Source: CAWBRT01 sp963832785 (GTDB lineage Bacteria > Acidobacteriota > Terriglobia > Terriglobales > Acidobacteriaceae). Taken from it: a stretch of 64,000 bases of DNA. The first letter of the stretch is position 1. Each line of letters begins with the position of its first letter. The notes below the pieces were generated by a model that did not search any database, was not told the origin of the DNA, and worked only from the letters and a program-made list of their open reading frames with translations. Where the stretch lies: the NCBI GenBank assembly GCA_963832785.1, contig CAWHVF010000008.1, positions 124,001 to 188,000 on the forward strand, in the 5' to 3' direction. The position numbers and the translations under genes are program-made. Shown in pieces: positions 46,079-55,827 of this stretch.

Positions 46079-47284
46079 ATGGAACCGAATAAGCCGGGAG
46101 AAGGTGCACGAAGCCTGAACCAGGTGGTTCAGATCGACGAGGGACGGATTCAACAGCATTTGGACGAGGTGGTTCGCAGTACGGTGGAGGAGACGCTGAA
46201 CGGGCTGCTGGACGCCGAGGCGGACCAACTCTGCGGGGCTCGGCGCTATGAGCGCAGCGCCGAACGCCGGGATACGCGTGCCGGGACCTACCAACGGCAG
46301 CTTCAGACCAAGGCCGGCGAAGTCAGTCTGAAAGTGCCAAAACTGCGCCATCTGCCGTTTGAGACGGCCATTATCGAGCGGTATCAACGGCGCGAGTCTT
46401 CGGTTGAAGAGGCGCTAATCGAGATGTATCTGGCAGGCGTGAGCGTTCGGCGGGTGGAGGACATTACCGAGGCGCTGTGGGGCACGCGGGTGTCGCCGTC
46501 CACGGTCAGCGAGTTGAACCAGAAGATCTATGGCCAGATCGAGGAGTGGCGACGCCGCAAGATCGAGGGCCGGTATGCGTATGTGTACCTGGACGGCCTA
46601 TGGCTGAAGAGGAGTTGGGGCGGCGAGGTGCGCAACGTCAGCGTGCTGGTGGCAATCGGCGTCGATGCCGAGGGATTCCGCGATGTTCTGGGCGTCAGCG
46701 AAGGCGCCAAAGAGGACAAAGAAAGCTGGACGGCGTTTCTGCGCGAGCTGAAAGAGCGCGGTCTCACCGGAGTTCAGCTCTTCGTCAGCGACAAATGCCT
46801 GGGCCTGGTGGAGAACCTTGGCGAGTTCTACCCGGAGGCCAAGTGGCAGCGCTGCGTGGTGCATTTCTATCGCAACGTGTGGACGAAGGTCCCGAGCGGG
46901 AAGGTCAAGGAAGTGGCGGCGATGCTGAAGGCCATTCACGCGCAGGAGGACCGGGCGGCGGCCCGGGAGAAGGCTCGGCAAGTGGTCGAGAAGCTGGCGG
47001 CGATGAAGCTGCGCGATGCGGCGGAACTGCTAAGCGCGGGGATCGAGGAGACGCTGAGCTATTTCGATTTCCCGCGAGAACACTGGCGGTGTCTGAGAAC
47101 CAACAATCCCCTGGAACGGGTGATGCGAGAGATCCGGCGTAGGACGCGCGTGGTTGGCGCGTTTCCAGACGGTCGCTCGGCGCTGATGCTGGTGGCCGCC
47201 CGCCTGCGTTACGTGGCTGGTACGCGCTGGGGAACGAAGCGGTATCTGAATATGACGCGACTGGCGCATAGCGCGGTCGCCTAA
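46079..47284 (+). CDS. IS256-family transposase
   Basis: 401 residues, Transposase_mut family. N-terminal 'LNGLLDAEADQLCGARRYER', the 'VSLKVPKLRHLPFETAII' region, first catalytic Asp in 'YAYVYLDGLWLKRSW', second in 'LFVSDKCLGLVENL', and the C-terminal Glu in 'TNNPLERVMREIRRRTRVVG'. Complete frame and intact ends suggest it is potentially active. Confidence 0.93.
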   Translation: MEPNKPGEGARSLNQVVQIDEGRIQQHLDEVVRSTVEETLNGLLDAEADQLCGARRYERSAERRDTRAGTYQRQLQTKAGEVSLKVPKLRHLPFETAIIERYQRRESSVEEALIEMYLAGVSVRRVEDITEALWGTRVSPSTVSELNQKIYGQIEEWRRRKIEGRYAYVYLDGLWLKRSWGGEVRNVSVLVAIGVDAEGFRDVLGVSEGAKEDKESWTAFLRELKERGLTGVQLFVSDKCLGLVENLGEFYPEAKWQRCVVHFYRNVWTKVPSGKVKEVAAMLKAIHAQEDRAAAREKARQVVEKLAAMKLRDAAELLSAGIEETLSYFDFPREHWRCLRTNNPLERVMREIRRRTRVVGAFPDGRSALMLVAARLRYVAGTRWGTKRYLNMTRLAHSAVA

Positions 47285-47287
47285 GCT

Positions 47288-47321
47288 GGAAGAGGGCTGC
47301 CCCGCGGGCCAGCCCTCTTCC
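47288..47321 (+). terminator. Hairpin downstream of the IS256 transposase
   Basis: GGAAGAGGGCTG and CAGCCCTCTTCC form a perfect 12-bp stem with a 10-nt loop, starting 4 bp after the stop codon. No T-run follows, so it could be a terminator or a translation-protecting hairpin. Confidence 0.6.
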
Positions 47322-47494
47322 CCAACCTCAACATCAACAGAGTTCATTCAAAGAAAGTGCGAAAATTTCTGGACACTACCCTGCCTGAGTTTGCAATGCG
47401 CGTTCCGGCTTGAATAGATGCTACGAAACCAAGGGTTTTGGCGGTTGAAAACCGGGGCCAGAGAGGGGCAAGTCGTTCAGAATCAACAGAGGCT

Positions 47495-47523
47495 TGGGGT
47501 AGGTGGTGGGATTCGAACCCATC
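47495..47523 (-). tRNA. tRNA/tmRNA 3'-end-like fragment (T-arm plus acceptor)
   Basis: On the minus strand ATGGGTTCGAATCCCACC is a T-arm with the canonical GTTCGAAT loop, followed by ACCTACCCCA as acceptor end with CCA. The 5' part of a tRNA (D-arm, anticodon arm) is not found next to it. The end resembles tmRNA or tRNA 3' ends used as phage or island integration sites. Partial; possibly an attachment-site remnant. Within 47390-48047 only the toxin fragment below is otherwise recognisable. Confidence 0.5.
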
Positions 47524-47723
47524 CAACGACGTAATTTCAACAATTTAGACGGAAGCGAGAGGCAGCCTTGCAACGTCTTTTCAAGCCAAGCAGAGTTTTA
47601 ATGGACCCCAATTGGACCCTCGCTCTTTCCGCAATTTCCGGGTGGAAATCTGCCCCACGTCGCTAGTCCCAGTGGGACAGCGACAGGCGGAGCTGTTACT
47701 CTAGCCGGCACCTGTAGTATGGG

Positions 47724-47933
47724 TTGCCAGAAGCCCTGATCACCAAGGCGGGTACTTGCCGCGCCCGCCAGAACTACGATGAGAACAATCGCAAGCGCAT
47801 TCTGAATGACGCTCTGCTCTTCTCAACAGCACGAAAACATGGGTTGACAGTGCTCACGCGCAACATCGTCGATTTCGATCTCTTGCAGGTGCTTCTCTAC
47901 GGGCGCCTGTGCCACCTCTTGAGTCATCCGTAA
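47724..47933 (+). pseudogene. VapC-like PIN-domain toxin, C-terminal fragment
   Basis: Reads 'NRKRILNDALLFSTARKHGL' followed by 'TVLTRNIVDFDLLQ', the last helix and the acidic D-F-D end of FitB/VapC PIN-domain ribonucleases. The N-terminal half with the first Asp residues and any antitoxin gene are missing. Likely a leftover of a toxin-antitoxin pair next to the putative attachment site. Confidence 0.55.
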
Positions 47934-48047
47934 GCAGTGATCCCGGCCCGCTCGTTCTATATTCGGTCATCATCTGCCTCGCGCCCATTGTAGCTGGAGG
48001 CTAAAGCTTATCGCCCCAAGGCGGTGGGATTAAACCTGATCCGTTTC

Positions 48048-49457
48048 TCACAGGCCCCCTCCCAGCACTTTGTATAGTGTCACGAGGTTGCTCAGGCGGC
48101 CCATCCGGAGGTCGACCAAGACCTGCTGGCCTGCGTACAGAGATCTCTGCGCGACCAGAACGTTCAGGTAGCTGTCAATTCCCGCCTTGTAGCGGGCATC
48201 CGAGAGGTGATAGGTTGCCTCCAGAGTGTTGACCAGTGCCTGCTGCGCATCCTGTTGTTGCATGAGTCTGGTACGCTGGCTGAGAGAATCGCTGACCTCG
48301 CGAAAGGCGATCTGGATCGCTTTCTCGTATTGGGCCACGGCGGAGTCACGATCCACCCTGGCGATCTTGAGATAGGCTTTGCGCCTGCCTGCATCAAAAA
48401 TGGGTACCACGATCTGGGGAGCGAAGTTCCACGTCCCGGAATCGCCTTTAAACAGCTCGGACAAGCCGCCGCTCATAAGGCCGCCGCCGGCAGTCAGCGT
48501 TAATTGCGGGAAAAATGCGGCTCGGGCCGCGCCGATGTTGGCGTACGCTGCCTTCAACTGGTGCTCAGCCTGGAGCATGTCGGGGCGGCTGAGCAAGACT
48601 TCTGATGGCAGACCGGCGGCAACGTCTTTTAGGCTACCATCCGGCCCCAACTTGCTCGGCAGCAGGCTGGCCGGCACCGGCGAACCCACCAGCAGGTTGA
48701 GCGCGTTTTCGTCCAAGGTCACCTGACCGGCATAGCGGGCGATGTCTACTTGTGCCGCTTGCACCTGGCTCTCTGCCTGGCGCAGATCCAAGTCGGAACC
48801 AATGCCCGCCTCACGTCTACGCCTGATCATTTCATAGGAAGCCTGCTGCGATTCGAGGGTCGCTTGCGCCAGTTGCAGCCTTTCCTGATCGGCTGCCAGC
48901 GACAGGTAGCTGGTAGCAACAGCAGCAAGCAGTGAAATCTGCGTGGCGGAGCGGGCTTGTTGCGTCGCAAAATACTGCTCCAGGGCCTGCTTTTTCAGGC
49001 TGCGGATGCGCCCAAACAGATCGAGTTCCCATGAAGCGATACCCTGCAGATCGAATTCCCTATACGTGTAATCCGTTCCGATGGTCGAGACACTTTTGGG
49101 GACACGGTAAATCTGCCCCTCGGCAGAAGCATTAAATGCGGGAAACTGCTGTGCGCGTTGAATCCGGTACTGGGCCTGAACCCTTTCGACATTGAGTGCG
49201 GCGATCCGCAGGTCGCGATTGTTCTTCAGCGCCAGTTCTAGAGCTTGGCGTAGCTTATCGTCGGTGAAAAACTCCTTCCATGGCAGCTCCGTAGCTTTCG
49301 GAGCTGCCTCCGTTTTAGCCTCCTGGTTTGAAAGTCCCGTCTGCCAGGTGGAGGGAACCGGAGCCTTGGGTCGGCCGTATTTCGGCGACATGGTACAGCC
49401 GGTCAGCAAAAGGAACATTCCCAAGCAGGTGCCCAGAATTGCGCGTGTCGCTTTCAT
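48048..49457 (-). CDS. RND efflux outer-membrane lipoprotein (NodT/OprM type)
   Basis: 469 residues from ATG 49457 with a lipoprotein signal (lipobox LLTGC, Cys about residue 19). Two OEP repeats follow: 'ELPWKEFFTDDKLRQALELA' begins the first and 'SELFKGDSGTWNFAPQI' precedes the second. The start codon lies one base after the stop of the pump gene, so translation is coupled. Forms the trimeric outer-membrane duct for the adaptor/pump pair encoded upstream. Frame is open to 49526 but the lipoprotein start fixes the choice. Confidence 0.9.
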   Translation of the reverse strand: MKATRAILGTCLGMFLLLTGCTMSPKYGRPKAPVPSTWQTGLSNQEAKTEAAPKATELPWKEFFTDDKLRQALELALKNNRDLRIAALNVERVQAQYRIQRAQQFPAFNASAEGQIYRVPKSVSTIGTDYTYREFDLQGIASWELDLFGRIRSLKKQALEQYFATQQARSATQISLLAAVATSYLSLAADQERLQLAQATLESQQASYEMIRRRREAGIGSDLDLRQAESQVQAAQVDIARYAGQVTLDENALNLLVGSPVPASLLPSKLGPDGSLKDVAAGLPSEVLLSRPDMLQAEHQLKAAYANIGAARAAFFPQLTLTAGGGLMSGGLSELFKGDSGTWNFAPQIVVPIFDAGRRKAYLKIARVDRDSAVAQYEKAIQIAFREVSDSLSQRTRLMQQQDAQQALVNTLEATYHLSDARYKAGIDSYLNVLVAQRSLYAGQQVLVDLRMGRLSNLVTLYKVLGGGL

Positions 49458-49458
49458 C

Positions 49459-52400
49459 TCAGTGCACCTCCGTGGGGACCGGCATGGGAGGTTGAGCCGG
49501 AGTCTGTGCCGGCGAACGTTTTGCAAACCGTTCAGAGATCATCACGAAGAACAGCGGAATGAAGACCAAATCGATGAAGGTAGCGGAAAGCATTCCTCCG
49601 GTGACTGCGGTTCCGATGCCAACCATTGCGCCAGCACCGGCGCCAGAGGCGATTGCCAACGGCAGCGTGCCGAAAAAAAAGGCCAGCGAAGTCATCATGA
49701 CCGGTCGGAATCGTATTTTTACGGCAGCCAAAGTCGCATCGATCAAGTCTTCTCCGCGCCGCATCTGTTCTTTAATGAATTGGATAATCAGGATGGCATT
49801 TTTGGTCGATAATCCGAGTGTTGTCAGGAACCCAATCTGGAAGTAAACGTCGTTGGGTAGCCCGCGCGAAGTAGTCGCCACCAGGGCGCCGAAGACACCC
49901 AGCGGCAACATCAACAGATTTACGATGGGGATAGTCCAGCTCTCATACAGGGCTGCTACACAGAGAAAGATGACCAGTATGGAAAAGGCATAAAGGAGAG
50001 GTCCCTGCGAGGTAGCGATCCGCTCCTGATAAGAAAGGCCGTTCCAGTCGAAGCCGATTCCTTGAGGCAATTTCCTGGTGATCTCTTCCATGGCCCGCAT
50101 CGCCTGGCCGGAACTCTTCCGGGGCGCCGGTTCGCCCCAGATATTGATGGAAGGAAATCCGTTGAAACGTTCGAGTTTGGGGGAGCCTGAAGTCCAGTGG
50201 CCCGAAGCGACGGCGGAAAATGGGACTACCTTCCCCGCATTGTTACGCATATATAGTCTTTGTAAATCTTCGGGGAGCATGCGGTAGGGAGCGTCTGCTT
50301 GCGCGTACACGCGTTTCACTCGTCCGCCCTGGATAAAGTCGTTGACGTAGGCGCTGCCGAAGGCGGCCGAGACCGTGTCGTGGACCGTCGTGATCGGGAC
50401 GCCCAAGGCACCGGCTTTCCCCCAATCCACGTCGACCCGATATTGGGGCACATCTTCCAGTCCGTTTGGCCGGACGCGAACCAATCTGGAGTCTTTGGCC
50501 GCCAGACCGAGGAGTTCATTGCGGGCCGCCATGAGATTGGCATGGCCGACCCCGCCGAAATCAATCAACTCAAAATCGAATCCCGTGGCATTTCCCAGTT
50601 CGATGACCGAGGGCGGCGCGAAGGTAAAGACGATCCCACCGCGAATTTTCCCCAAGGCCGCTTGCGCCCTTGCGCTGATGGCGTCTACCTTCCACTCCGG
50701 CCGTTTTCGTAAGTGCCAGTCCTTCAGCCGCACGAACACCATGCCGTTGTTCTGCGCCTGCCCGGAGAAACCGTAACCGACAATTGTCATGCAGGATTCC
50801 ACGGCTTCCTTTTCGTTTTCCTGGAAATAGCGCTGGACTTCATCGGCGACCGTCTGCGTCTGCTCGAGGGTTGCGCCGGTTGGCATCAGGATCTGCGCCA
50901 GCAGAATTCCCTGGTCTTCGTCAGGCAGGTAGCCGGTTGGCAGCCGCAGGAACAGGAGGCCCACGCCGGTAACAATAATGAGGTATACGATCAGGAAACG
51001 CAGCTTCCTGGCCAACGAATATCCGACCACCCGCAGGTATCGTTCTTTGACCCAGGAGAAGCCGTGGTTGAACTTGGACAGGAACGGGCGCAAAAGAGGA
51101 ATAGCGCTTTCGGCCAGTTCGTGTCCGGCTGCTACCGGCTTCAGCAGCGAGGCACAGAGAACCGGCGTCAGAATCAACGCCACCACTACCGACAGCAGCA
51201 TGGAGGCAATGATGGTTACGGAAAATTGACGGTAAATGACTCCCGTGGAACCAGCAAAGAAAGCCATCGGACCGAATACGGCCGAAAGCACCAGGGCGAT
51301 GCCGACCAGGGCGCTGGTGATCTGCTCCATGGACTTGGCCGTGGCTTGGCGAGGCGAAAGGCCTTCCTCGCTCATGATGCGCTCCACGTTTTCCACGACT
51401 ACGATGGCGTCGTCCACCAGCAGGCCGATGGCCAGCACCATGGCGAACATGGTCAACATGTTGATCGAATAGCCGAACAGCGCCAGCACGCCGAAGGTTC
51501 CCAGCAGTACAACCGGCACGGCTATCGTCGGAATCAGCGTGGCCCGCATATTACCCATGAAGAGCCACATCACCAGGAACACGAGCAGGATGGCCTCGAA
51601 CAGGGTCTTGACCACCTCCTCGATGGCGACCACGGTAAACGGTGTGGTGTCGTAGGGATAGACAATCTTCATCCCGTGCGGGAAGTAGTGACTCATCTCC
51701 TGCATCTTGGCCCGGATGGCGTTGGCCGTATCGAGCGCATTGGCACCGGCGGCCTGCCGAATAGCCAACCCGGCTGCCGGTTTGCCGTTGTACTGGGCGT
51801 CGATGTCGTACATCTCAGTTCCCAGCTCCGTCCGGCCAACATCCCTGATACGGACGACGGATCCATCCTGGTTGGTACGGATGGGGATGGCGGCAAACTC
51901 CTCGGGCGTCTTTAGCAGGTTCTGGACGATGATGGCAGCGTTGAGCCGCTGTCCCTTTACCGCCGGCGCTCCGCCGAACTGACCGGCAGAGACCTCCACG
52001 TTATAGGCTTTCAACGCGCTGATCACATCATCGACCGTCATCCCATAGTCGGTCAGCCGGCTCGGGTTGAGCCAGACGCGCATGGAGTACTGGGTGCCGA
52101 AGGTTTCCACTTCTCCCACACCCGGTATCCGCGAAAGCACCTTCTCCAGGTTGGATTGAGCGTAGTCGCGCAGGTCATCCCCATCCATGCTCCCGTCTTC
52201 CGAGATCAGGCCCACAATGATCAGGTAGTTGCGGGTAGATTTCTGGACTTGAACGCCAAGGCGTTGCACCACCTCCGGCAGGCTTGCCTGGGCAAGCTGA
52301 AGCTTGTTCTGGACTTGGGCCCAGGCAAGGTCGGGATCGGTGCCGGCGGCAAAAGTGAGACTCGATGCGCGAGGCGCCGGAGGAATCGCTCGTCGCCGAC

Positions 52401-52633
52401 ATATACAGTAGCTTGTCGAAGCCAGTCATCTTCTGCTCGATGATCTGGGTCACGCTGTTTTCGACGGTTTCGGCAGCCGCGCCGGGATAGGTAGCCGTAA
52501 TGGCGATAGAGGGCGGAGCAATGGCCGGATATTGGGATATGGGAAGCAAGTGAATGGCCAGCAGCCCCAAGACCATAATGGCAATGGCAATCACCCAGGC
52601 AAAGACCGGACGGTCGAGGAAGAATTTAGACAT
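49459..52633 (-). CDS. RND (HAE-1, AcrB/MexB-type) efflux pump, one frameshift
   Basis: Inner-membrane trimeric proton antiporter. Starts MSKFFLDRPVFAWVIAIAIM and 'AAAETVENSVTQIIEQKMTG' at the N-terminal porter domain, then a one-base shift at about 52366, after which the main frame runs to 49459 with 'GLLVDDAIVVVENVERIM' (the helix 4 Asp-Asp pair for proton relay). The C-terminal half holds 'LGLSTKNAILIIQF'. The combined length, about 1057 residues, is normal. ATG 52633 overlaps the adaptor stop by 8 bp. If the shift is real, the pump is dead while its partners are intact; a sequencing indel is more likely. Confidence 0.88.
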
Positions 52634-53882
52634 GATTACCCTCGCCATCTGTCTTCGCCGGGGCGGCCGGTTGGCCTTCAGCGCTGCCGCCCGCTGTCTT
52701 ACCTGTGAAGGGAACGGCTTTGACTTGGACGCCCGCACGCACCCTGGCCAATCCCTCCACGATCACCCGGTCGCCATCGGCCAGCCCCTTCGCCACCAGC
52801 CATTTGTCCCCGATTGCCCGGTCCAGCTCGAGCATGCGCCGCTCGACTTTCTCCTCCTTGTTCACGACCCAGGCAATGGGATTTCCCTTCGGGTCACGGC
52901 TAACTCCCTGCTGAGGAACCAGGATGGCCTGCTCCCTTACTCCTTCCGTGATAACAGCCCTTACGAAGACACCCGGAAGAAGAATCTCCTTTGGGTTGGC
53001 GAAAACCAGGCGCAGAGTCACAGAGCCCGTGGTCGGATCTACGGTGACATCACGAAATTGAAGTGAACCTTCGGTGGGGTATGCGGTCCCATCTTCCAGC
53101 AGAAGCTTCACTTTGTTCGGCAGCGATCCGTCTCGCTTGAGTCGGCCGCTCTCCAGGCTACTACGTAAACGCAACAGATCCGCGTTGGACTGAACCACAT
53201 CTACGTAAATGGGATCCAATTGCTGCACGACAGCAAGAGGATTGGGCTGATAAGCAGTTGCCAACGCCCCGACCGTGATGTTGGATTTACCAATGCGTCC
53301 GGAGATGGGTGCCTTGATCGGCGTATAGGACAGATTGATGCGGCTGCTCTCCAGGACGGCGCGGCTTGCCTCTACCGACGCCTTTCGCGCCTCCACCATG
53401 GCTTCGGCCTGCTGCAACGCCGCGTTGGCATCGTCATAGTCCTGCTGCCCTACGGCATGTATCTGCACCAGTCCCTTGTATCGCTCTGCCCGGGAGCGAA
53501 GGGCGGGAATATTCGCCTGGGCCGTTAGCAGATCCGCCTCCGCGGTGGCGAGAGATGCCTTGGCCTGGCTGTGTGCAGCTTCGTAAGGCGCCGGATCGAT
53601 TTGGTATAGCACCTCGCCCGCTTTCACGTTTGCACCTTCCTGGAAGAGGCGGCTTTTAATGAGGCCGTTCACCTGCGGGCGTATTTCGGCCACTAGGTAG
53701 GCGGCCGTCCGTCCAGGCAGTTCGGTCGTCAAGACAATCCGCTCGGGATGGATTGTCACGATAGCAACTTCAGGAGGAGCCACCGTGGCGGTCGCTCCCT
53801 TTTGTTTACAACCAGTCACCAGCAGGCACACAAGAATGAGTGCAATTACAACAAGATGTTTAGGCCGTTTGGCAAAGGGCAT
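52626..53882 (-). CDS. RND efflux periplasmic adaptor (membrane fusion lipoprotein, AcrA/MexA type)
   Basis: 418 residues. Lipoprotein signal with lipobox LVTGC (Cys about residue 25), then lipoyl half 'EIRPQVNGLIKSRLFQEGANV', coiled-coil hairpin around residues 95-165 and second half 'LSYTPIKAPISGRIGKSNI'. It links the inner-membrane pump to the outer-membrane channel. First gene of the three-gene operon; its stop overlaps the pump start. No linked repressor gene is visible upstream. Confidence 0.92.
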   Translation of the reverse strand: MPFAKRPKHLVVIALILVCLLVTGCKQKGATATVAPPEVAIVTIHPERIVLTTELPGRTAAYLVAEIRPQVNGLIKSRLFQEGANVKAGEVLYQIDPAPYEAAHSQAKASLATAEADLLTAQANIPALRSRAERYKGLVQIHAVGQQDYDDANAALQQAEAMVEARKASVEASRAVLESSRINLSYTPIKAPISGRIGKSNITVGALATAYQPNPLAVVQQLDPIYVDVVQSNADLLRLRSSLESGRLKRDGSLPNKVKLLLEDGTAYPTEGSLQFRDVTVDPTTGSVTLRLVFANPKEILLPGVFVRAVITEGVREQAILVPQQGVSRDPKGNPIAWVVNKEEKVERRMLELDRAIGDKWLVAKGLADGDRVIVEGLARVRAGVQVKAVPFTGKTAGGSAEGQPAAPAKTDGEGNHV

Positions 53883-54411
53883 GATATGAAACCACTCCTT
53901 TATGCGTCTTAGAAATTCAACGAGATCTCGTCAACGATAGCAGGCTGGAGAAGACCTTATTTTCATCTTTGGCATAACACAACAAGCCATATGCGGGCCT
54001 AAACCTTTTAGGACTCGGATTCTAATTTTGTGATTTGGGCCTCTGCAAATCGGGAGTTTGCCGCCCCGGCGGGCGCATCCGTGTTGCTCGATTCGTCGTT
54101 CCAACTCGTAAATAGTCTCGCCCGCACTGGCCGCCAACGGCTTGGCGTGGCTCACGTCGACCAACTCCCGCTATTCGCGCGCAGGGACTTCTCTTCACCA
54201 CAGCAACGCGTGGCTGGTGCCAACGAAGACAAGGACTTCAGAACACTGCAAACACTTGGAGCGCGAACAAGGAGATAAAGATAAAGCGCTCATGCGCGTA
54301 GCAGTTCCCGCAAATAGCGAAACGGGCCCTCACAAGGCTCCAGTGCGATCGTATATCGCACGACACTGTATTCGAAGTCTCCACAAACACCGCTACTGAC
54401 CGTGCGCTGGA
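53883..54411. other. 529 bp without a recognisable gene
   Basis: Upstream region of the RND operon, presumably with its promoter. Short overlapping frames on both strands have no family similarity I can see, and no regulator gene is present. Confidence 0.45.
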
Positions 54412-55360
54412 TCATGGTTGAGTGTCCTCCAATCTCCGAATGCACTTGGGTGATTTCGTTGAAGTACTTGTCGCTCTTATGTGTGTACCCTGCTCGGCAT
54501 CAGTGGTCGCAATCTCTGCCTTTATGTCGGTGGAGCGTATCTCATAGCAGCTATGCCATATGCGCACAATTACTTGGCCGAGAATGCGTGCCTGAGAGTC
54601 GATCTCAACATGGGACGGCATTGTGAATTCACCAACATCGACATAGTCCTGAACGAAATCTACGCGCCTGATCCACCAAGACGGTGGCTTGCTCAGCCGG
54701 CCGGCCGCCTGAACGATATGGCCGTTGCGGGAGTCAATGAGGATTTTTCCCCTGAACAAACGCGAATCTCTGCGGCGAGGCTTCACTGTGAAGGCGTATA
54801 GTGCGCTGCCACCCCGGCCTTCACTCCCTCTGTAAGAGAACTTGTAGTTGCAGCTTATGATCGCGTTTTCCCCGCCCTTCTCTTTCTGCACACGGTCGAC
54901 ATCGGACTGAAGAAGACGAGCGATCACATTATTCTTCACGAAGGTGTCGCCCACGAAGTTGACAGCGGCGTAGGTCAGCGAGCCGGGAGCGGAAAACGCC
55001 CGCTTCAACCAAAATCGTCCTTTTTGCGAGGTCGCGGGTAATTCGGCTTCGACGATCGTTTCGTCTGAGTAAGTAGCTACTGCAGGTCAGCTGTCGCAGC
55101 GCCCGCTCCTGGTGTACCAACAGGGCCCGCGCCGGCGGTAGTGCTCCGCTGGCCTGTGCCGTCGGATGCTCGATTGCGCGTTCTACACCCGAACCAACGT
55201 CAGATGTGGGAGTTTTGTCGCAAGGATCGTAGGACGCAGTGGCCTGCCCCGTACAGAGCACCACGCCGATAAGCCACAACACCAATTCCCGAACGCCGGC
55301 CCGTCTATAGCCTGTTTTAGCTGTCTCTTTGCCTGTTCTGTTAGGCTTTATATCCATCAC
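54412..55360 (-). CDS. Exported hypothetical protein (possibly LolA/outer-membrane-lipoprotein-sorting-like), frameshifted
   Basis: The N-terminal frame (from 55360) has a charged stretch and a hydrophobic signal-like helix ('LVLWLIGVVLCTGQATA'), ending in 'ERALRQLTCSSY'. Coding continues in another frame with 'ATYSDETIVEAELPAT', 'GDTFVKNNVIARLLQSDVDR', 'YAFTVKPRRRD' and 'FRGKILIDSRNGHIVQAAGR' to 54412. The joint near 55070 is a one-base shift. The pattern of processed product is typical of acidobacterial exported proteins with an outer-membrane-lipoprotein-like fold. Function not established. Confidence 0.5.
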
Positions 55361-55414
55361 TGCCTTCGTTGTTTGTACATCGGCAGATACTGGCCAAGTC
55401 TGTCTCAGATGAAT

Positions 55415-55795
55415 TCAGCCAATCTGGTGACGCTCGACTTTCTTCTGGCACTCAATGCAGTAACGTGCAGAAGGAATAGCCCGGAGCCTCTTCTCTTCGA
55501 TATTGGCATTGCAACCAATGCACCGTCCGAAACTTCCATCCTGGATACGCTTCAAGCCTTGTATGACCATATGCAGCCGCTGCCGAAACTGGGTAGATCT
55601 CCTGAACAACAACTCCCAATCCTCCCAATCTAGGGCTTTATGCGAGCCATCGCCGTTCTGCTGCAGCAGTTCTCTCATCTGCTTTTCTGCATCAGCGATT
55701 ACTTGTTCCAACTGTTTGTGTTCCCGCCTAAGCCTTGCAAGGTGTCCTTCAAGGTCGATTGGCTGTAAGTTGGGCTCTGATCTCGTTTCGTTCAT
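55415..55795 (-). CDS. TraR/DksA-type zinc-finger protein
   Basis: 126 residues from ATG 55795; the frame is open to 55831 where it would overlap the phosphorylase stop. Coiled-coil N-terminal part ('LEGHLARLRREHKQLEQVIA') followed by a C4 zinc finger: Cys 92, Cys 95, Cys 113, Cys 116. DksA-like proteins bind the RNA polymerase secondary channel and modulate transcription in stress. The finger lies at the C-terminus as in DksA, but the D-x-x-D-A tip of DksA is not evident. Sits just downstream of the glucan phosphorylase. Confidence 0.85.
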   Translation of the reverse strand: MNETRSEPNLQPIDLEGHLARLRREHKQLEQVIADAEKQMRELLQQNGDGSHKALDWEDWELLFRRSTQFRQRLHMVIQGLKRIQDGSFGRCIGCNANIEEKRLRAIPSARYCIECQKKVERHQIG

Positions 55796-55827
55796 AATTG
55801 GTCCCGTAGCGAGTCGTACGTACCGAG

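Larger units (their letters stand above)
45991..47380 (+). mobile_element. Intact IS256-family insertion sequence
   Basis: A 1390-bp element bounded by a 9-bp direct repeat CTGCCTGAG (45982-45990 and 47381-47389), the expected target duplication length for IS256. Imperfect inverted ends share TTTCGCAC and GAACTCTG blocks. It carries one complete transposase gene and a strong hairpin after it. Confidence 0.88.

Noticed and set aside
50713..51915. 400-codon plus-strand frame opposite the RND pump
   Set aside because: Antisense to a conserved pump gene; Gln/His/Arg-rich with no recognisable domain.
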